Part shown: positions 11,171 to 22,599 of the stretch, one piece after another
Layout of the letters: every line of letters begins with the position of its first letter
Position numbering within the stretch: position 1 is the first letter of the stretch
Origin: Cryptomeria japonica
Taxonomy: Eukaryota > Streptophyta > Pinopsida > Cupressales > Cupressaceae
Reading direction: 5' to 3'
Length of the DNA stretch: 64,000 bases
Assembly (NCBI RefSeq): GCF_030272615.1
Contig: NC_081406.1
Span: 244,087,218-244,151,217, forward strand
Notes under the pieces: generated by a model
What the model was told of the DNA's origin: nothing
Seen by the model: the letters and a program-made list of their open reading frames with translations, nothing else
The model's database searches: none
Program-made: the position numbers and the translations under genes

Positions 11171-14100
11171 AGGATGTATGGTTTTTAGATAGTGGCTATA
11201 GTATCCACATGACTGGTAATAGAGAACTATTTTCTAATTTGGATGATTCTGTGAAATCTGAAATAAAATTGGGAAATGATACTGTAGTATCTGTAATGGG
11301 GAAAGGTGTAATAAATGTGTTGACTAAAAATGGAGAAAAAAGGTTTATTCCTGATGTTTATTATGTGTCTGGATTAAAACACAATCTAATGAGTGTTGGT
11401 CAATTAATTGAAAAAGGATATAGAGTTCTCTTTAAGAATGATGTTTGTACAATCTTGGATAGAAATCCTAGTGATAGGTTGATTGCCAAGGTCCAAATGA
11501 CCAAGAACAGGATGTTTCCCCTTCAGATGTATGGAATAGAGGAAGCTAATTTCAAGGCAGAAATTTTAGACCAGACATGGCTCTAGCATTTGAGGTATGG
11601 ACACCTTAATTTTGATGGATTGAGTTTATTGCAGAAGAAGAATATGGCAAAAGGTTTGCCACCTATCATGCAACCTACTAATTCTTGTGAAAGTTGTATA
11701 ATGGAAAAACAACATAGAGAGAGATATCCTGTAGGAAGTTCAAATAGAGCAAGAGTGCCTTTGGAGCTAGTCCACACTGATATATGTGGCCCAATGCAAA
11801 CCCCCTCTTTAGGAGGAAGTCTATATTTTCTGACATTTATTAATGATTTCAGTAGGAAAACTTGGATATATTTTTTGAAGGAGAAGTCTGATGCTTTCTA
11901 TAAATTTAAGGAGTTCAAATCAATGGTGGAAAAACAAAGTGGACTCTTCATCAAGGTACTCAGATCTGATAGAGGTGGTGAATATAGTTCTAATGAATTT
12001 TTGAATTTTTGCAGAGATCAAGGGATCAAGAAACAATTCACAACAAGGTACACACCACAACAGAATGGTGTAGCAGAGAGGAAGAACAAAACCATAATGG
12101 AGATGGCAAGGAGTATGCTAAAAGCTAAAAATTTATCTAATGGTTTTTGGGCTGAAGCAATAGCATGTACTGTATACATTTTGAATAGAAGTCCCACGAA
12201 GAGTGTTAAAGACACAATCCCTCAAGAAGCATGGAGTGGTAAGAAACATTCTGTATCTCATCTTAGAATCTTTAGATGTATTGCATATGTTTTAGTTCCA
12301 GCTGAAATAAGGAGAAAATTGGATGATAAGAGTGAAAACTATATTTTTATTGGTTATAGTGAGCAATCAAAAGCTTACAGATTAATAACCCAATTTCAAA
12401 GAAGATGATTACAAACAGAGATGTCATATTTAAGGAGGAAGAAGCATGGAATGAAAATATTGATAGGTCAGTCACAATTGGAGCACCAATACCAAATAAT
12501 GAAGAAGAACATGTTGATCACCCAAATCAAGGAGGACCAAGCACTCCACCAAGAAATTTTGTGCAAGGTCAATCATCAACACATGCAGAGCATCCCACTC
12601 CAAAAGAAGGTAATGAGACAACTCCTACACTTGCTAAATCACAAGGTAAGAAAATGAGAGGCTTGAAAGAGATATATGAACAAGGTAAAGAATGCTTGGA
12701 TTTTAGTTCAAATTTTGCTTTATTCTCTTATGATCCTGTGTTTTGAAGAAGCAGTTAAGGAGGAACATGGGATCAAGTCCATGGATGAAGAAATTGATTC
12801 TATTGAAAGAAATCATACATGGGAGCTCATGGATCTACCAGAATGTAAAGATTGCATTGGTGTCAAATGGGTTTATAAAACCAAATTTAATGCAGAAGGT
12901 GAAATTGATAAACATAAGGCTAGATTAGTAGCAAAAGGTTATGCACAATAACATGGAATTGATTATACTAAAACATTTACACCAGTTGCTAGGCTTGATA
13001 CAATTAGATTGGTTTTAGCAATAGCTGCTCAAAATAATTGGAAAGTTTTTCAAATGGATGTTAAATCTGCATTTTTGAATGGTTTTCTAGAAGAAGAAGT
13101 GTATGTGAAACAACCACTAGGTTATGAAGTTCATGGACATGAAGACAAGGTCTATAGATTGAAGAAGGCGCTCTATGGTCTCAAACAAGCACCTAGAGCA
13201 TGGTATAGCAGGATTGATTCATACATGATTAGCAATGGTTTCAGCAGAAGTAGTAATGAGCCCACTCTATACACAAGAATTAACAAAGAAGGTAAGATTT
13301 TGATTGTGTGCTTATATGTAGATGATTTGATTTTCACTGGAAATTTGTTAGTAGACACTTTTAAATCAGCAATGATGAAGGAATTTGAAATGATAGATTT
13401 GGGGTTGATGAGATATTTCTTAGGTATTGAAGTTGTTCAATCAGATAAAGGAATTTTTATCTATCAATCTAAGTATGCCAAGGATGTATTGAAGAAGTTT
13501 AATATGTTGAATTCTAAATCAGCACCAACCCCAGTTGCAACAGGAACAAAATTAAGCAGAGAGGACAAGGGGTCAAATGTTGATCCAACTTTGTGTAAGA
13601 GGCTTGTTGGAAGTCTCATGTATCTCACAGCTACAAGGCCAGATATCATGTATGGTGTTATTTTAATCTCAAGATTCATGGAGTCACCAAAAGACTCACA
13701 TTGGCAAGTTGGAAAGAGGATATTGAGATATGTTGCAGGAACCAACGGATATGGAATTTTATATTCCACCACTAATGAGTTTGATTTGATTGGTTATACT
13801 GGCAATGATTTTGCAGGTGATATTGATGATAGGAAGAGTACTTCCGGATATATCTTTCATTCTGGTACATGTGCAATCTCATGGGCATCAAAGAAGCAGC
13901 CTATAGTCACCCTTTCATCAGCTGAAGCTGAATATGTAGTAGCAACATCAACGACGTGTCAAGTAATCTGGATGAGGAGAATATTGAAGGATCTATTGCA
14001 AGCACAAGAGGATCCTACACCAGTGTTTTGTGACAACAAATCAATGATTGCATTATCAAAGAACCATGTTTTTCACCAGAGGAGCAAACACATTGATACG

Positions 14101-14274
14101 AGATATCACTTCATCAAAGAATTGGTCAACAATGGAGAAATCTATCTTGAATTCTGCAGATCTGAAGATCAGTTAGCTGATATTTTTACTAAAGCACTAC
14201 CTAGAGAAAGCTTTGAATATCTACGAGAAAATTTCAGAATGAGTGAAGCTAAAATTGTTAGTAGAAGAAATTAA
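11171..14274 (+). pseudogene. Copia pol relic: protease, integrase, reverse transcriptase, RNase H
   Basis: Protease active site WFLDSG at about 11180. Integrase zinc-binding HHCC region at about 11587-11720, then the catalytic core with all three acidic residues visible (HTD near 11775, NDFSR near 11845, VAERKN near 12070). Reverse transcriptase: KSAFLNGFLEEEVY and catalytic YVDD near 13315. RNase H: STSGYIF, SSAEAEY, CDNKS and the closing LADIFTKALP. The frame ends with TAA at 14272-14274. Lesions: TAG at 11584-11586 (probably TGG), a frameshift near 12380, a compensating shift near 12743, and TAA at 12949-12951 (probably CAA). RT to RNase H, 13009-14274, is one intact stretch of 421 codons. 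Confidence 0.95.
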
Positions 14275-14281
14275 GGAGGAA
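14273..14281 (+). promoter_or_regulatory. Copia polypurine tract
   Basis: AAGGAGGAA directly before the 3' LTR, overlapping the pol stop codon; the expected plus-strand primer position. Confidence 0.85.
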
Positions 14282-14761
14282 TGTTGGAAGGAATAATTTC
14301 TCTTGATCTCTAAGATCGTTCTCCTCCATGCAAGCAATCAAATCCTCCATGCAAAAGTTTAGATCCTCATGCAAACAATCAAATATTTATGATGCTTTAG
14401 TCAGTTCCTGGGAACATAAAGTTCCACCATTAAACTTCACACCGTCACCATGAGTATGCAATTTCTCATGCCTCCTCCATACTCGGCATGCAATAGTTTG
14501 TTTTTCGTGCATATAATAAAGCAAGTGGTCAATCCACACATGCATAGTTTAGTAGATAGTTAGCTTTAGTTAGCACCGATCCACCGTAAAAACTAGTATG
14601 TTAAACAGTTGGTTTTACATGTCATATCTCCTAGTCAGTGGTGTGAAGACTCCTATTAATAAAGACTATGTAATCTGTTTCATGCATCAATCAAAAAAAT
14701 TAGTATTTCATTTCTGTTGTAGCAGAATATTTTTGTGTTTTATTTCTTTCCTCTGTTTTCA
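14282..14761 (+). repeat. 3' LTR of the copia element
   Basis: 480 bp, TG...CA ends, followed by the target duplication ACAAA (14762-14766). Partner of 9617-10087. Confidence 0.95.
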
Positions 14762-14966
14762 ACAAACAACATGTAGTAGTGATTGTAAGTTTGTGTACAA
14801 AGTGAAACTAAACCCGATTAGCAATTTATTAACATCATTTCCTTCGTACACAAACATTTAGCATGCATCATTTTGACACAATGAGCTGATGTATACAGAG
14901 GATATCAAGTCCACATGGTCTTAATGTAACCATTTACAGGCTTTATTTTTATTAAGCCGATAGGCT

Positions 14967-15510
14967 TTTAGTGGGGGCATTTATGCTTGGAAAATTGTCA
15001 GCCTTCCGGCAGCCCATCGGAAAAATTAGTTGCTGGTCAACGACAAACATTTCCGTTGGCAAGGTTTGGTTTTCATTTAACATTGTATTATTTTTTGGCA
15101 AGATATATGTAGTACGTCTTCTACGTATTTATCAGCGAAGTTAATTCATTTATATTGAACATTGTTTTATTTACAGGGGGGACATTAATACCTTTGTTTC
15201 TGTCGGAGCTATTCGCAGACGTGATACTGAAGAGAAAAGAAAACTTCAGGATGCTCTTCACGAGCGAGTAGAGAATTGGCAATTAGGGAAACCCCTCAAT
15301 TTCAAGTGCAATGACTTTGTTGTTGGCAATGGCACCAGCAGTGAGTCCATTTACCATGCTAAGTTCACAAATGAAAACTTTCAGAATAGGCACACTGGCT
15401 CATTTTTGAAAAAAAACTTCTCAACTTATATCGTGGTGGAGAATTATGGGCAATTGGTTAGAAATAGAATCAATATTGTGTACACTCATTTGGGTTGTGT
15501 CATGTCTTGA
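14967..15510 (+). pseudogene. Two-exon coding fragment, family not recognised
   Basis: The plus strand reads WGHLCLENCQPSGSPSEKLV and on to a GT at 15064. A pyrimidine-rich stretch ending TTTACAG at 15176 precedes a second open piece (15177-15510) reading [20 protein letters not shown], then [20 protein letters not shown], ending at TGA 15508-15510. The two pieces are phase-compatible across a 113-base GT-AG intron. A second donor could be the GT at 15457-15458. The composition is unlike the AT-rich surroundings, which supports real coding origin. I do not recognise the protein. It may be part of the same decayed locus as the ABIL-like exon 200 bases downstream, or a separate captured fragment. 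Confidence 0.4.
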
Positions 15511-15712
15511 AATAAGGAAAAAAATCAAGTTTATCTACCCTTGCCATGTCTCTCAGTACAATTACTAGGGCAAAGTTGGTCGTGAACTAATGCTCCTAGT
15601 AAGGATGTGTTGTAGTGCTCTAGAGGTTTCATGGCCTTATCTGTTCTATTTTTTCAACTTGGTTTTCATCTGTCTTCTCAATTATGTTTGTGTTGTGTAA
15701 TTTAACATGTAG

Positions 15713-15795
15713 GAGCTGAAGGATATAAGGCCACAATTGTACGATACAGTTGATTATTATGAGAAAGCTTGTTTATTCGACCAACAGAAAATAAA
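15713..15795 (+). pseudogene. ABIL-like (Abl interactor-like) exon fragment
   Basis: An 83-base open piece between an acceptor (ATGTAG, ending 15712) and a donor (GTAAG at 15796) reads ELKDIRPQLYDTVDYYEKAC. This resembles the conserved N-terminal ABIL stretch (ELK-x-LRPQLY-x-AADY), a subunit of the plant SCAR/WAVE actin-regulating complex. In that family the next exon carries a LKDYA.KALVN.VDHLG stretch, which I do not find downstream. So this is most likely an isolated exon of a broken copy, although a long intron cannot be excluded. Confidence 0.5.
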
Positions 15796-15799
15796 GTAA

Positions 15800-16946
15800 G
15801 ATTTCGTATGACACTCTTGTTTTCTCTAAAAAGAAATTGCAAATTCTACCCATTTAGATTTACTGTTCAATTTTGAGGATGGGTGGTTGACCCTTTGGTT
15901 TCTGCTAAATTTTGGATAAGCTTTGATGAAACGTTACACCCTTTATTTCCTTATTTCATACTGTTAGCTCAATATTTATTAAATTTTTGCTTCAAATGTT
16001 CTAAGGTGATACCCTTCAAGGTTACAAAACCTTTTTACTTAGAAACCGACATCAAGATTATGATGCCTTTCGGTGTTGAAATACCCTTTAAGCTTACAAA
16101 ACCTTTTTTCTTAGAAACTACCATCAAGCAAATAATGGCTTTCAGTGCTGAAATTTCCTCCCAGTGTATGTATTATTTAGCATGTCGAGCAAGAAAATAG
16201 AAAAGTTATGCTACTTTCTTCTAACTCTGTGGCCCAAAAGCTGTAGTCAATTGGATTGTGGCCAAGAAATGTACTGAACCTATGTAATTTAGAATATAAG
16301 AAATAGAAGAATCGGGAAAGGAACACATATACCACCATTTCATATAGATGAATCGCCTCTGCTAATTTTCCCTCTTTCAGAAATTCATTACCCTCTTTAC
16401 ATTGAATATCAGCTCCTTCAATTCATTCCTCTACTGTCATATCACTCTATGCCTTACCCTAAAAAAATTATAATAAATGAAAATCAAATTCTATTTTAAG
16501 AATTGTGATGTCACTACATGCCAAAACAATTCGTTCTATAGTCGTATATTGTGACAATTACTAGAATGAGTATCCAGTCTGAGTTGCAATTGTTGAAGGG
16601 GAAGATGCCACCAGGAATTTGACCTAGGTCTTTTCAAGCAAGCACTCAATCTCAACACTAGAATAGAGTATGCCTGTCATATTACCGTAATAGATAAAGA
16701 ATGATATAAAATAAAATTAGCATTGACATATAACTGCATTCTTCACCCTTTTGTGTTTCTAATACTTGTCATTCCAATATAAATTGGATAACAACACAAT
16801 ATATGGCATGTAATATTTGATTTTCTCTTACTCTTATATCTTTAGTGCCTATATAACTTGACCAATTATTGTGACGAGATAAATTAGGAGTTACCTCCTT
16901 TGCTTCCTGAAAACAAATAAGTTCAACCTCATATATTAGATCAACC
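15800..16946. other. No supportable gene
   Basis: Contains an internal imperfect duplication near 16000-16160: two copies of a stretch with AAACCTTTTT and CTTAGAAAC about 75 bases apart. Otherwise AT-rich sequence without coding signal. Confidence 0.4.
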
Positions 16947-17216
16947 TTAGGAGGAAATTTGGAAAATAAAAGTTGCCTTTTTCCCTATAATGCAATTGCC
17001 ATCCCACATGAAGCAATGCATATGTTCACCAAATTTCTTGCTTGCTACACCAATTGCCAAGCCACTTAAGATTTTTTTCTTTGCAAAGAATAGTAAAAGT
17101 TTTGTGAAACTTAAACGATGTTCATATATGGATACATTATGAATAAGAATATGATTACATTCTAGACCATATAAGACTTCACCTACCTTGTCACAAAATT
17201 CATTTCTTTTTAACAT
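16947..17216 (-). pseudogene. Coding-like exon fragment, unassigned
   Basis: An open minus-strand stretch whose end reads LAIGVASKKFGEHMHCFMWD and then GNCIIGKKATFIFQ. The amino acid composition looks like real protein rather than AT-rich noise. It is followed by a stop and not joined to anything recognisable. Function unknown; possibly part of a decayed minus-strand gene whose other pieces lie up to 22.6 kb. Confidence 0.3.
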
Positions 17217-18002
17217 ATAATATCAATAACAACTACCCGAACCATTCCAGGCACAATTTCTGACAATAAATACTCCCTATAGATGTTTATCATTTTAAGG
17301 GTAGAATATTTCACATAGAGATAGAATACACCGTTCTTTTAAAAAAATAATTTAATGTCAAACTTATATTTTTTTATTAATAATTTGAGGGTTCTAATGG
17401 ACCCCACCCATAATTTGGACACCTGTAATAGCCTCTGATGATCAATTGCGGACCAAAAAAAGTCATGTACCAACAAGAGCAGGGCCTAACTACCTAATAA
17501 CTGACCCCACAAATGATATAAACTACCATTATACCAAACTCCAACATCCTCGAGCTGGAATGCATACAAATGTGTTTATATTGAGGAAATAGGGGCCTCA
17601 CAATATTTCACACAACACCCAATATCCTCCCTTACTCCTTTGCCATCAAAACTAGTAGCAACCTTTATACTAGACTCTTCAAAAGGGTGTTTTATTCCAA
17701 ATCAAGTCATAATTTGAAATAACATGAAAAATTAACAAATTAACAATTTCCAACACTCATTACAAAGAATTACGAGCAGTCCAAGTACATACAATGTCAG
17801 ATCTCAACAAAAGAAAGTCCGTTCTTCTTTTTTAGAATAAACTAGTTGAATCACCCTACGAAGGGTTATAAATTCCTCCTTTTACCTCCATAAATACTCT
17901 TTTTTTAGTTCATCAAAATATGCTCCGGAAGAGAATCAAATAGATGGAACTACAAATACTGATTTAAGTTCCCATAATCTTGTAATTTTTTTTAATATGG
18001 TC

Positions 18003-18166
18003 TCATCGCCATGCATTTAAGATGGTCTTCAGCTTCCCCACTGACAGGTTGGGATCTTCTAAAGAGTTCTTGCAAGTAAAGAGTGTATCGAGGGGAATGC
18101 TCTCAGATAGTAGTATTTGGTACCAACTTTCCCAAGATATCACGAACATTATGTTATACCAGGTAT
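18003..18166 (-). pseudogene. Coding-like exon fragment, unassigned
   Basis: The minus strand reads VRDILGKLVPNTTI, one TGA, then YTLYLQELFRRSQPVSGEAE in the same frame. The stop is one C-to-T change from CGA. I do not recognise the protein. Confidence 0.28.
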
Positions 18167-18209
18167 GTTGGAATTTTAATTTGTAATTAATAAGTGGAAC
18201 TCTCAACTG

Positions 18210-19800
18210 TAAAAAAAATATTGAAAAAACCTCTCTAATGACTCTTTTAAGGAAATTATGTGCATTTTCTTCAGCTTATTTATGTCATGTGAATATGCAA
18301 GATTATATAACACTTTGTGTGCTAGCTTCAAGAGGTGGTTTGTAGACTGCAATAGCTCTTTCCAACATCCATTATTCATGTCCTTGACATCTTGTGACTT
18401 AGTTTGGACTATTTGTCAGTTTATATATTGAATACCTAATAAGTTAATGATAGTTATCTTTTTACATTTGATTTTTAAGATGAAAGAAAAGATCACTAAC
18501 TGAACATAATCCTTAGATATTAAATAGTTTTAATGGATATTTGTGTCTTTGCTTCTCTACCAAAATAAGTCTCTCCCTCCTAGTGGACATCAATACCAAA
18601 TTTCTTGTTTTTTATTATCACTGCAGATAATTGGCTATCTAGTAGTTAGGCACAAGACTCATGTAGAGACAATGAAATTCTATAAGGATATATTGCATCG
18701 GAAACCCACCTGAGTGGAAGAGAGTTGTGGGTTTTGAGTTAAGAGGAGCCAATCAATTCTCACACAATTCTTCTATTCTTTATGCTTTGACCAATGTCAC
18801 TATCCTATTCTAGAACTCCCATTTTGCATAGGCAGAAAGTACACCGAGAAAGGTTGTGCAGTCTAGATCTACACCTGCCAATTGTATTTGCTTAAAAGTT
18901 TCTAAACCCTTTTCAACAAATCCAATTTGTGTCTATCCTACAATCATTGCATTCCACGAGTCAACATTTCTTTGAGGTATTTTATCAAACAGTTCAGTAA
19001 CTTTTCCATGCTTTCACATTTTGCATACATGTGTAATAGGGGTAGTTGCGAGCATTTTCTTATATCTATTTAATACAAATTTGGTTACTTAATCTTCACC
19101 TTTTAGGATGTCAATGGTAACATAATGCATGCTTTGTATGTTTTTTTGATTAACACATGTCCTCTACAAAATACACTTGTTTATTGAAATTATATTAGGC
19201 ATGTGAGTTGTATTGTAGCAGACCACATACACATCAATCAAGCTTAAAACCTCATTCTGAAATCGTGTAGTTGCTCCACGTGTCTCTTTATTTATACAAA
19301 TTTGAAGGATAGTATAGTATGAAAATTGGGAGTAGAATCTTATTTTTATAAAAGGGGTGTTGTAGATGAGAAGAGATTTTCATGGTAATTTAGAATATCG
19401 TCTAATGATTGTACATCAGTTTCATAAAATCAACACATACACTTGATTTAGAAGACCGTTTACACACATATTCAAATATCTCTGTGTGCATCTCCAATCA
19501 ATGTTCTTTATGACCAACATAGCTAAACTCTTAGGTTGGGAGAAAATGTTTGCAAACTTAGATGCCCAAACATTTGTAACGCTTAGTGGACATAAGTGAT
19601 ACTACTAGATTCAGATGATTATCAGGATGAAGCCAACTACATGTACATAATATGCCATAGAAAAATGAAGAAAACCATTTCTTGCACTCTTAGTAATTGT
19701 CACCAAACAAATGAAGCATAATAATAAGATATGAAATTTTGAATTGTTATTAAAGTCATAGATAAATACACAAAATTGTATTGTTTGAAAGTTGTTAAAC
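18210..19800. other. No supportable gene
   Basis: AT-rich sequence with short broken frames. I see nothing further. Confidence 0.4.
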
Positions 19801-19804
19801 TTTG

Positions 19805-19905
19805 TGATCTTATAAATGACCTAGGGCAGTTTCTTTCAATTTTTAAGTATGCCAGAAAACATATAGCCTGCAATGTTTTACCAAGTCCCATAAGCATCCC
19901 AATAT
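19805..19905 (-). pseudogene. SNF2-type ATPase motif I exon fragment
   Basis: The minus strand reads MGLGKTLQAICFLAYLK, the nucleotide-binding motif (Walker A) of SNF2 chromatin-remodelling ATPases, closest in memory to the plant CHR10/ALC1-like group. The usual GDE/GDQ just before MGLGKT is replaced, and I find no neighbouring SNF2 motifs, so this is probably a decayed single exon. Confidence 0.5.
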
Positions 19906-20184
19906 AGGATTAAATTGTAAGTCATTTAGAAACATATATTTAAACTGCCCATAACTAAATAATCATAAATTTTCACCTCTTGTTTGATTCACACCCAAAT
20001 ACCAAAATAGCTAAGAAGTTCCTTATTTGACACAACAAATCTTAGATAGGAAAATAATTTTTATTTTTATGCTCCTAGATGATTATTGATTTATCATTAA
20101 TAAGCGGAGCTTTTAGAGACTGATAAAAGATACACAACCATAACAATCCAAGATGGTACATGGAAAGATTATTTGTCTCTGCTA

Positions 20185-20513
20185 TTACAACTTGCTAGAA
20201 ATTGTGATATTTGGCAATCTAGATTTTGGGTTTGAGTCCTTTGGAACAATGATAGTCAACAGTCCATTTTCAACTTGGGCCTTTAAATTATCCATCTTCA
20301 CATTGTCAGTTAAGTTGAATTGCCTAGAGAAACTTCCTTTTCACCATTCCATGCAGTGCCAAATGCCCTCTGGTTTATCTTCCTCTTTCACCTTTTCTCT
20401 ATTAATATGGATAATGTGATCATCTTCCACCTGAACCTTTATATCATCTTTGTTCGTCCCTTCCAATTGACAAAGCATATTGGGAGTATTGGTCTCTCTT
20501 CTCTTGTTGCAAA
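20185..20513 (-). pseudogene. Small heat-shock protein (alpha-crystallin domain) pseudogene
   Basis: The minus strand reads DDIKVQVEDDHIIHINREK, then EGIWHCMEW, a TGA (20341-20343), then GSFSRQFNLTDNVKMDNLKA, QVENGLLTIIVPK and a final stop at 20185-20187. This is the order of the plant class I small heat-shock protein alpha-crystallin domain: the VEDD strand, the WHR-like motif (here WHC), F-R-x-F-x-LP-like, and the ENGxLTI motif with VPK. The N-terminal arm is missing or unrecognisable. The internal TGA at the position after the WHR motif and the lost Arg mark it as a pseudogene. Family members are cytosolic ATP-independent chaperones. Confidence 0.75.
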
Positions 20514-21842
20514 TTCAAGATAGAAGATTGATATATTGCTGCCACAATAAAGCATGAATCAAAAAGAAAAATGAAAATTGTCTACTACATCTCCAGGTTC
20601 AGTAGTTTTGTCTTGGAAGTACAAAGAAAAGTTATGTTTTAATCATCCATAATATAAGTTGCATTATCAGGAGAAAAGTATTGTGGTAATTGATATTCTT
20701 ATATTTTTGCATATAGACATAACAATAGCGAGTGGAAAAAAATAACTTGGTTCTTGACTGCATTAAATGACAGCGTTACGAAAGAAAAGAAAATGATAGT
20801 TCATATTACAATGCCACCTGGAGGAGGCATTCTCTCAGTATTCAACATCAAGTCATAAGATATCTGACAAATGATGATAAAACTCTTATATAGCCTCAAC
20901 TTCAAAATACTAGAGTACAGAAAATATGTGCTTTTGGTGTCCCGATTTTCTAAAGTAACATGCTACAATTTACCAAATATTATACAATAAGTGTGCAATC
21001 TTGATGCTTTCCGATTTCCAGAGGTTAATAATTTTCTTTTTAAATGAAGGGAATCACAAAATTTAGATATAAGGTATTGAGACCATATAATTGATTCCTA
21101 CAGAAATAACTTTCCTTATCTAAAGTTGGGAATGATAGATATAGAATTTCAAATTATTGTAATAGTCTTTTAATGTTTAACAGGTGACATAAAGCAATTT
21201 TTTGGGTGAAGTTACTGGAAGCAAAAAATTCTTTGTCATTTTCATCATTGGGAATTTGTGCGCTGCAAGTATGCTCTTTCACTAGTTCTTGGGAGTATTT
21301 AAACTTTGATTGCAATTGATTAGACTATCAGTTTTTAATTGCATGGAAACAAGTCAGGGCCATATAAACTTGTAGGTCATGCCCATGGATTTTTCTTAAT
21401 AAAAATGGTGACACAAAATCAAGTTTCAAACACTCTCAATTAATTTAGAGAAACAATATTGAATGCAACACTATTATTCTAGAAGTCCTCTCTTTTACAT
21501 TTTACCAATGTGTTTATAATTCAAGTTTCATCATGTCTTTTCAATACTATTTTTCTATTTTTATATAGTCATTACGATATATAGGAACCATATGTGTACA
21601 ATTAGGTTTCTTAGAGTATCATCTATTTATATGTATCATGCTTGTTTTTAGAACATTCCAACCTAATGAACACAAAAAAAATGTTTTATACGGTGAGCCA
21701 CTTTAGTTTGTGCACAAAGGCTAAAAGTTCAAGTTTTTTAATGTTGTAAAGGTGTTTGAAATTGTTATTCATAAATAGAAGTATTGTATTTTAATGAATA
21801 GATAGCATTACATTAGATACCATTTTAGTAATGTGCCTTTTT

Positions 21843-22040
21843 TTAATAATAGTTAATTGGAATTGGCTGCTTAATCTGATCAACTCTTGACCATTTTTCC
21901 AAAGGAACTCTCTTTAGTTTTCTCCACTTCGCTTTGGGAGATAATTTCTGATGTAGATCAAGAGTCCCAAAGGTTCTGCTGAAGCATTTATCATCTAGCT
22001 TTGGAAGACTGCTCTCCCTTTTTTGGTCTTTCTTCCTTTA
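21843..22040 (-). pseudogene. Coding-like exon fragment, unassigned
   Basis: An open minus-strand stretch reading LPKLDDKCFSRTFGTLDLHQ, then KWRKLKRVPLEKWSRVDQIK, ending at a TAA (21843-21845). The basic, Lys/Arg-rich sequence is unusual for the AT-rich surroundings. Not recognised. Confidence 0.3.
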
Positions 22041-22379
22041 TCCATAATTTGCACAATGCACAAGAATTGGACAAGTACATTGTAATAACCATTCACTTCA
22101 TGATTTAACCATCTGTAATGTTCATTCAAATCATAACAAAAATGTGTGAAATCCATTATGGAAACTTAAATCGTTACTGCAACCATGGAATTTAAATAGA
22201 ATGTAAAATAAAACAAACTAAATAGAAGAGGAAATTAGAGAGAGATGCAAAGAAAGATTATGACCCTTCATTGACTTTTAGGAAGATATTTATAAATTGC
22301 ATGAAGCCAAGAATTTGAAAAGTTGAGTCAGACTACCAAGCACAAAACATCAGTCATTATAAATTGCAAAGGAGTATTT

Positions 22380-22590
22380 ACAATAAGACCCCTACAAACT
22401 TTGTATCCTTCTTGACATCAAATCGAGGAGGCAAATGATGTTAAGAACTGCTACCTTCTGTTTCTTCCTCCAAACTTCACTATCCACTTTCAATTTATTT
22501 TTCCCTTTCATCAAGTGATGTTTCCACCTTTTCGTCGGGAAAATTATCGACTTTGTCTTTTGGCATATTGAGATTTTTCTCAATGTTTAG
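22380..22590 (-). pseudogene. Coding-like fragment with stops, unassigned
   Basis: The minus strand reads MPKDKVDNFPDEKVETSLDE, then after several stops EEETEGSSS and PPRFDVKKDTKFVG, ending at a TAA near 22380. An acidic linker followed by a C-terminal-like motif. It may belong with the fragment at 21843-22040. Not recognised. Confidence 0.25.
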
Positions 22591-22599
22591 ATATATACC

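Larger units (their letters stand above)
9617..14761 (+). mobile_element. Structurally complete Ty1/copia retrotransposon with defective coding region
   Basis: All structural marks are present: LTRs of 471 bp (9617-10087) and 480 bp (14282-14761), both beginning TGTTGGAAGG and ending TTTTCA; a primer-binding site three bases after the 5' LTR; a purine-rich tract abutting the 3' LTR; and the 5-bp target duplication ACAAA at 9612-9616 and 14762-14766. The order protease, integrase, reverse transcriptase, RNase H defines copia. The gag type (UBN2-like, CCHC knuckle) suggests the Tork-like part of plant copia, with low certainty. By eye the LTRs differ by about 20 substitutions (4-5%) plus indels including 10 bp, so the insertion is not recent. 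At least four stops and three frameshifts make it non-autonomous. Confidence 0.95.
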
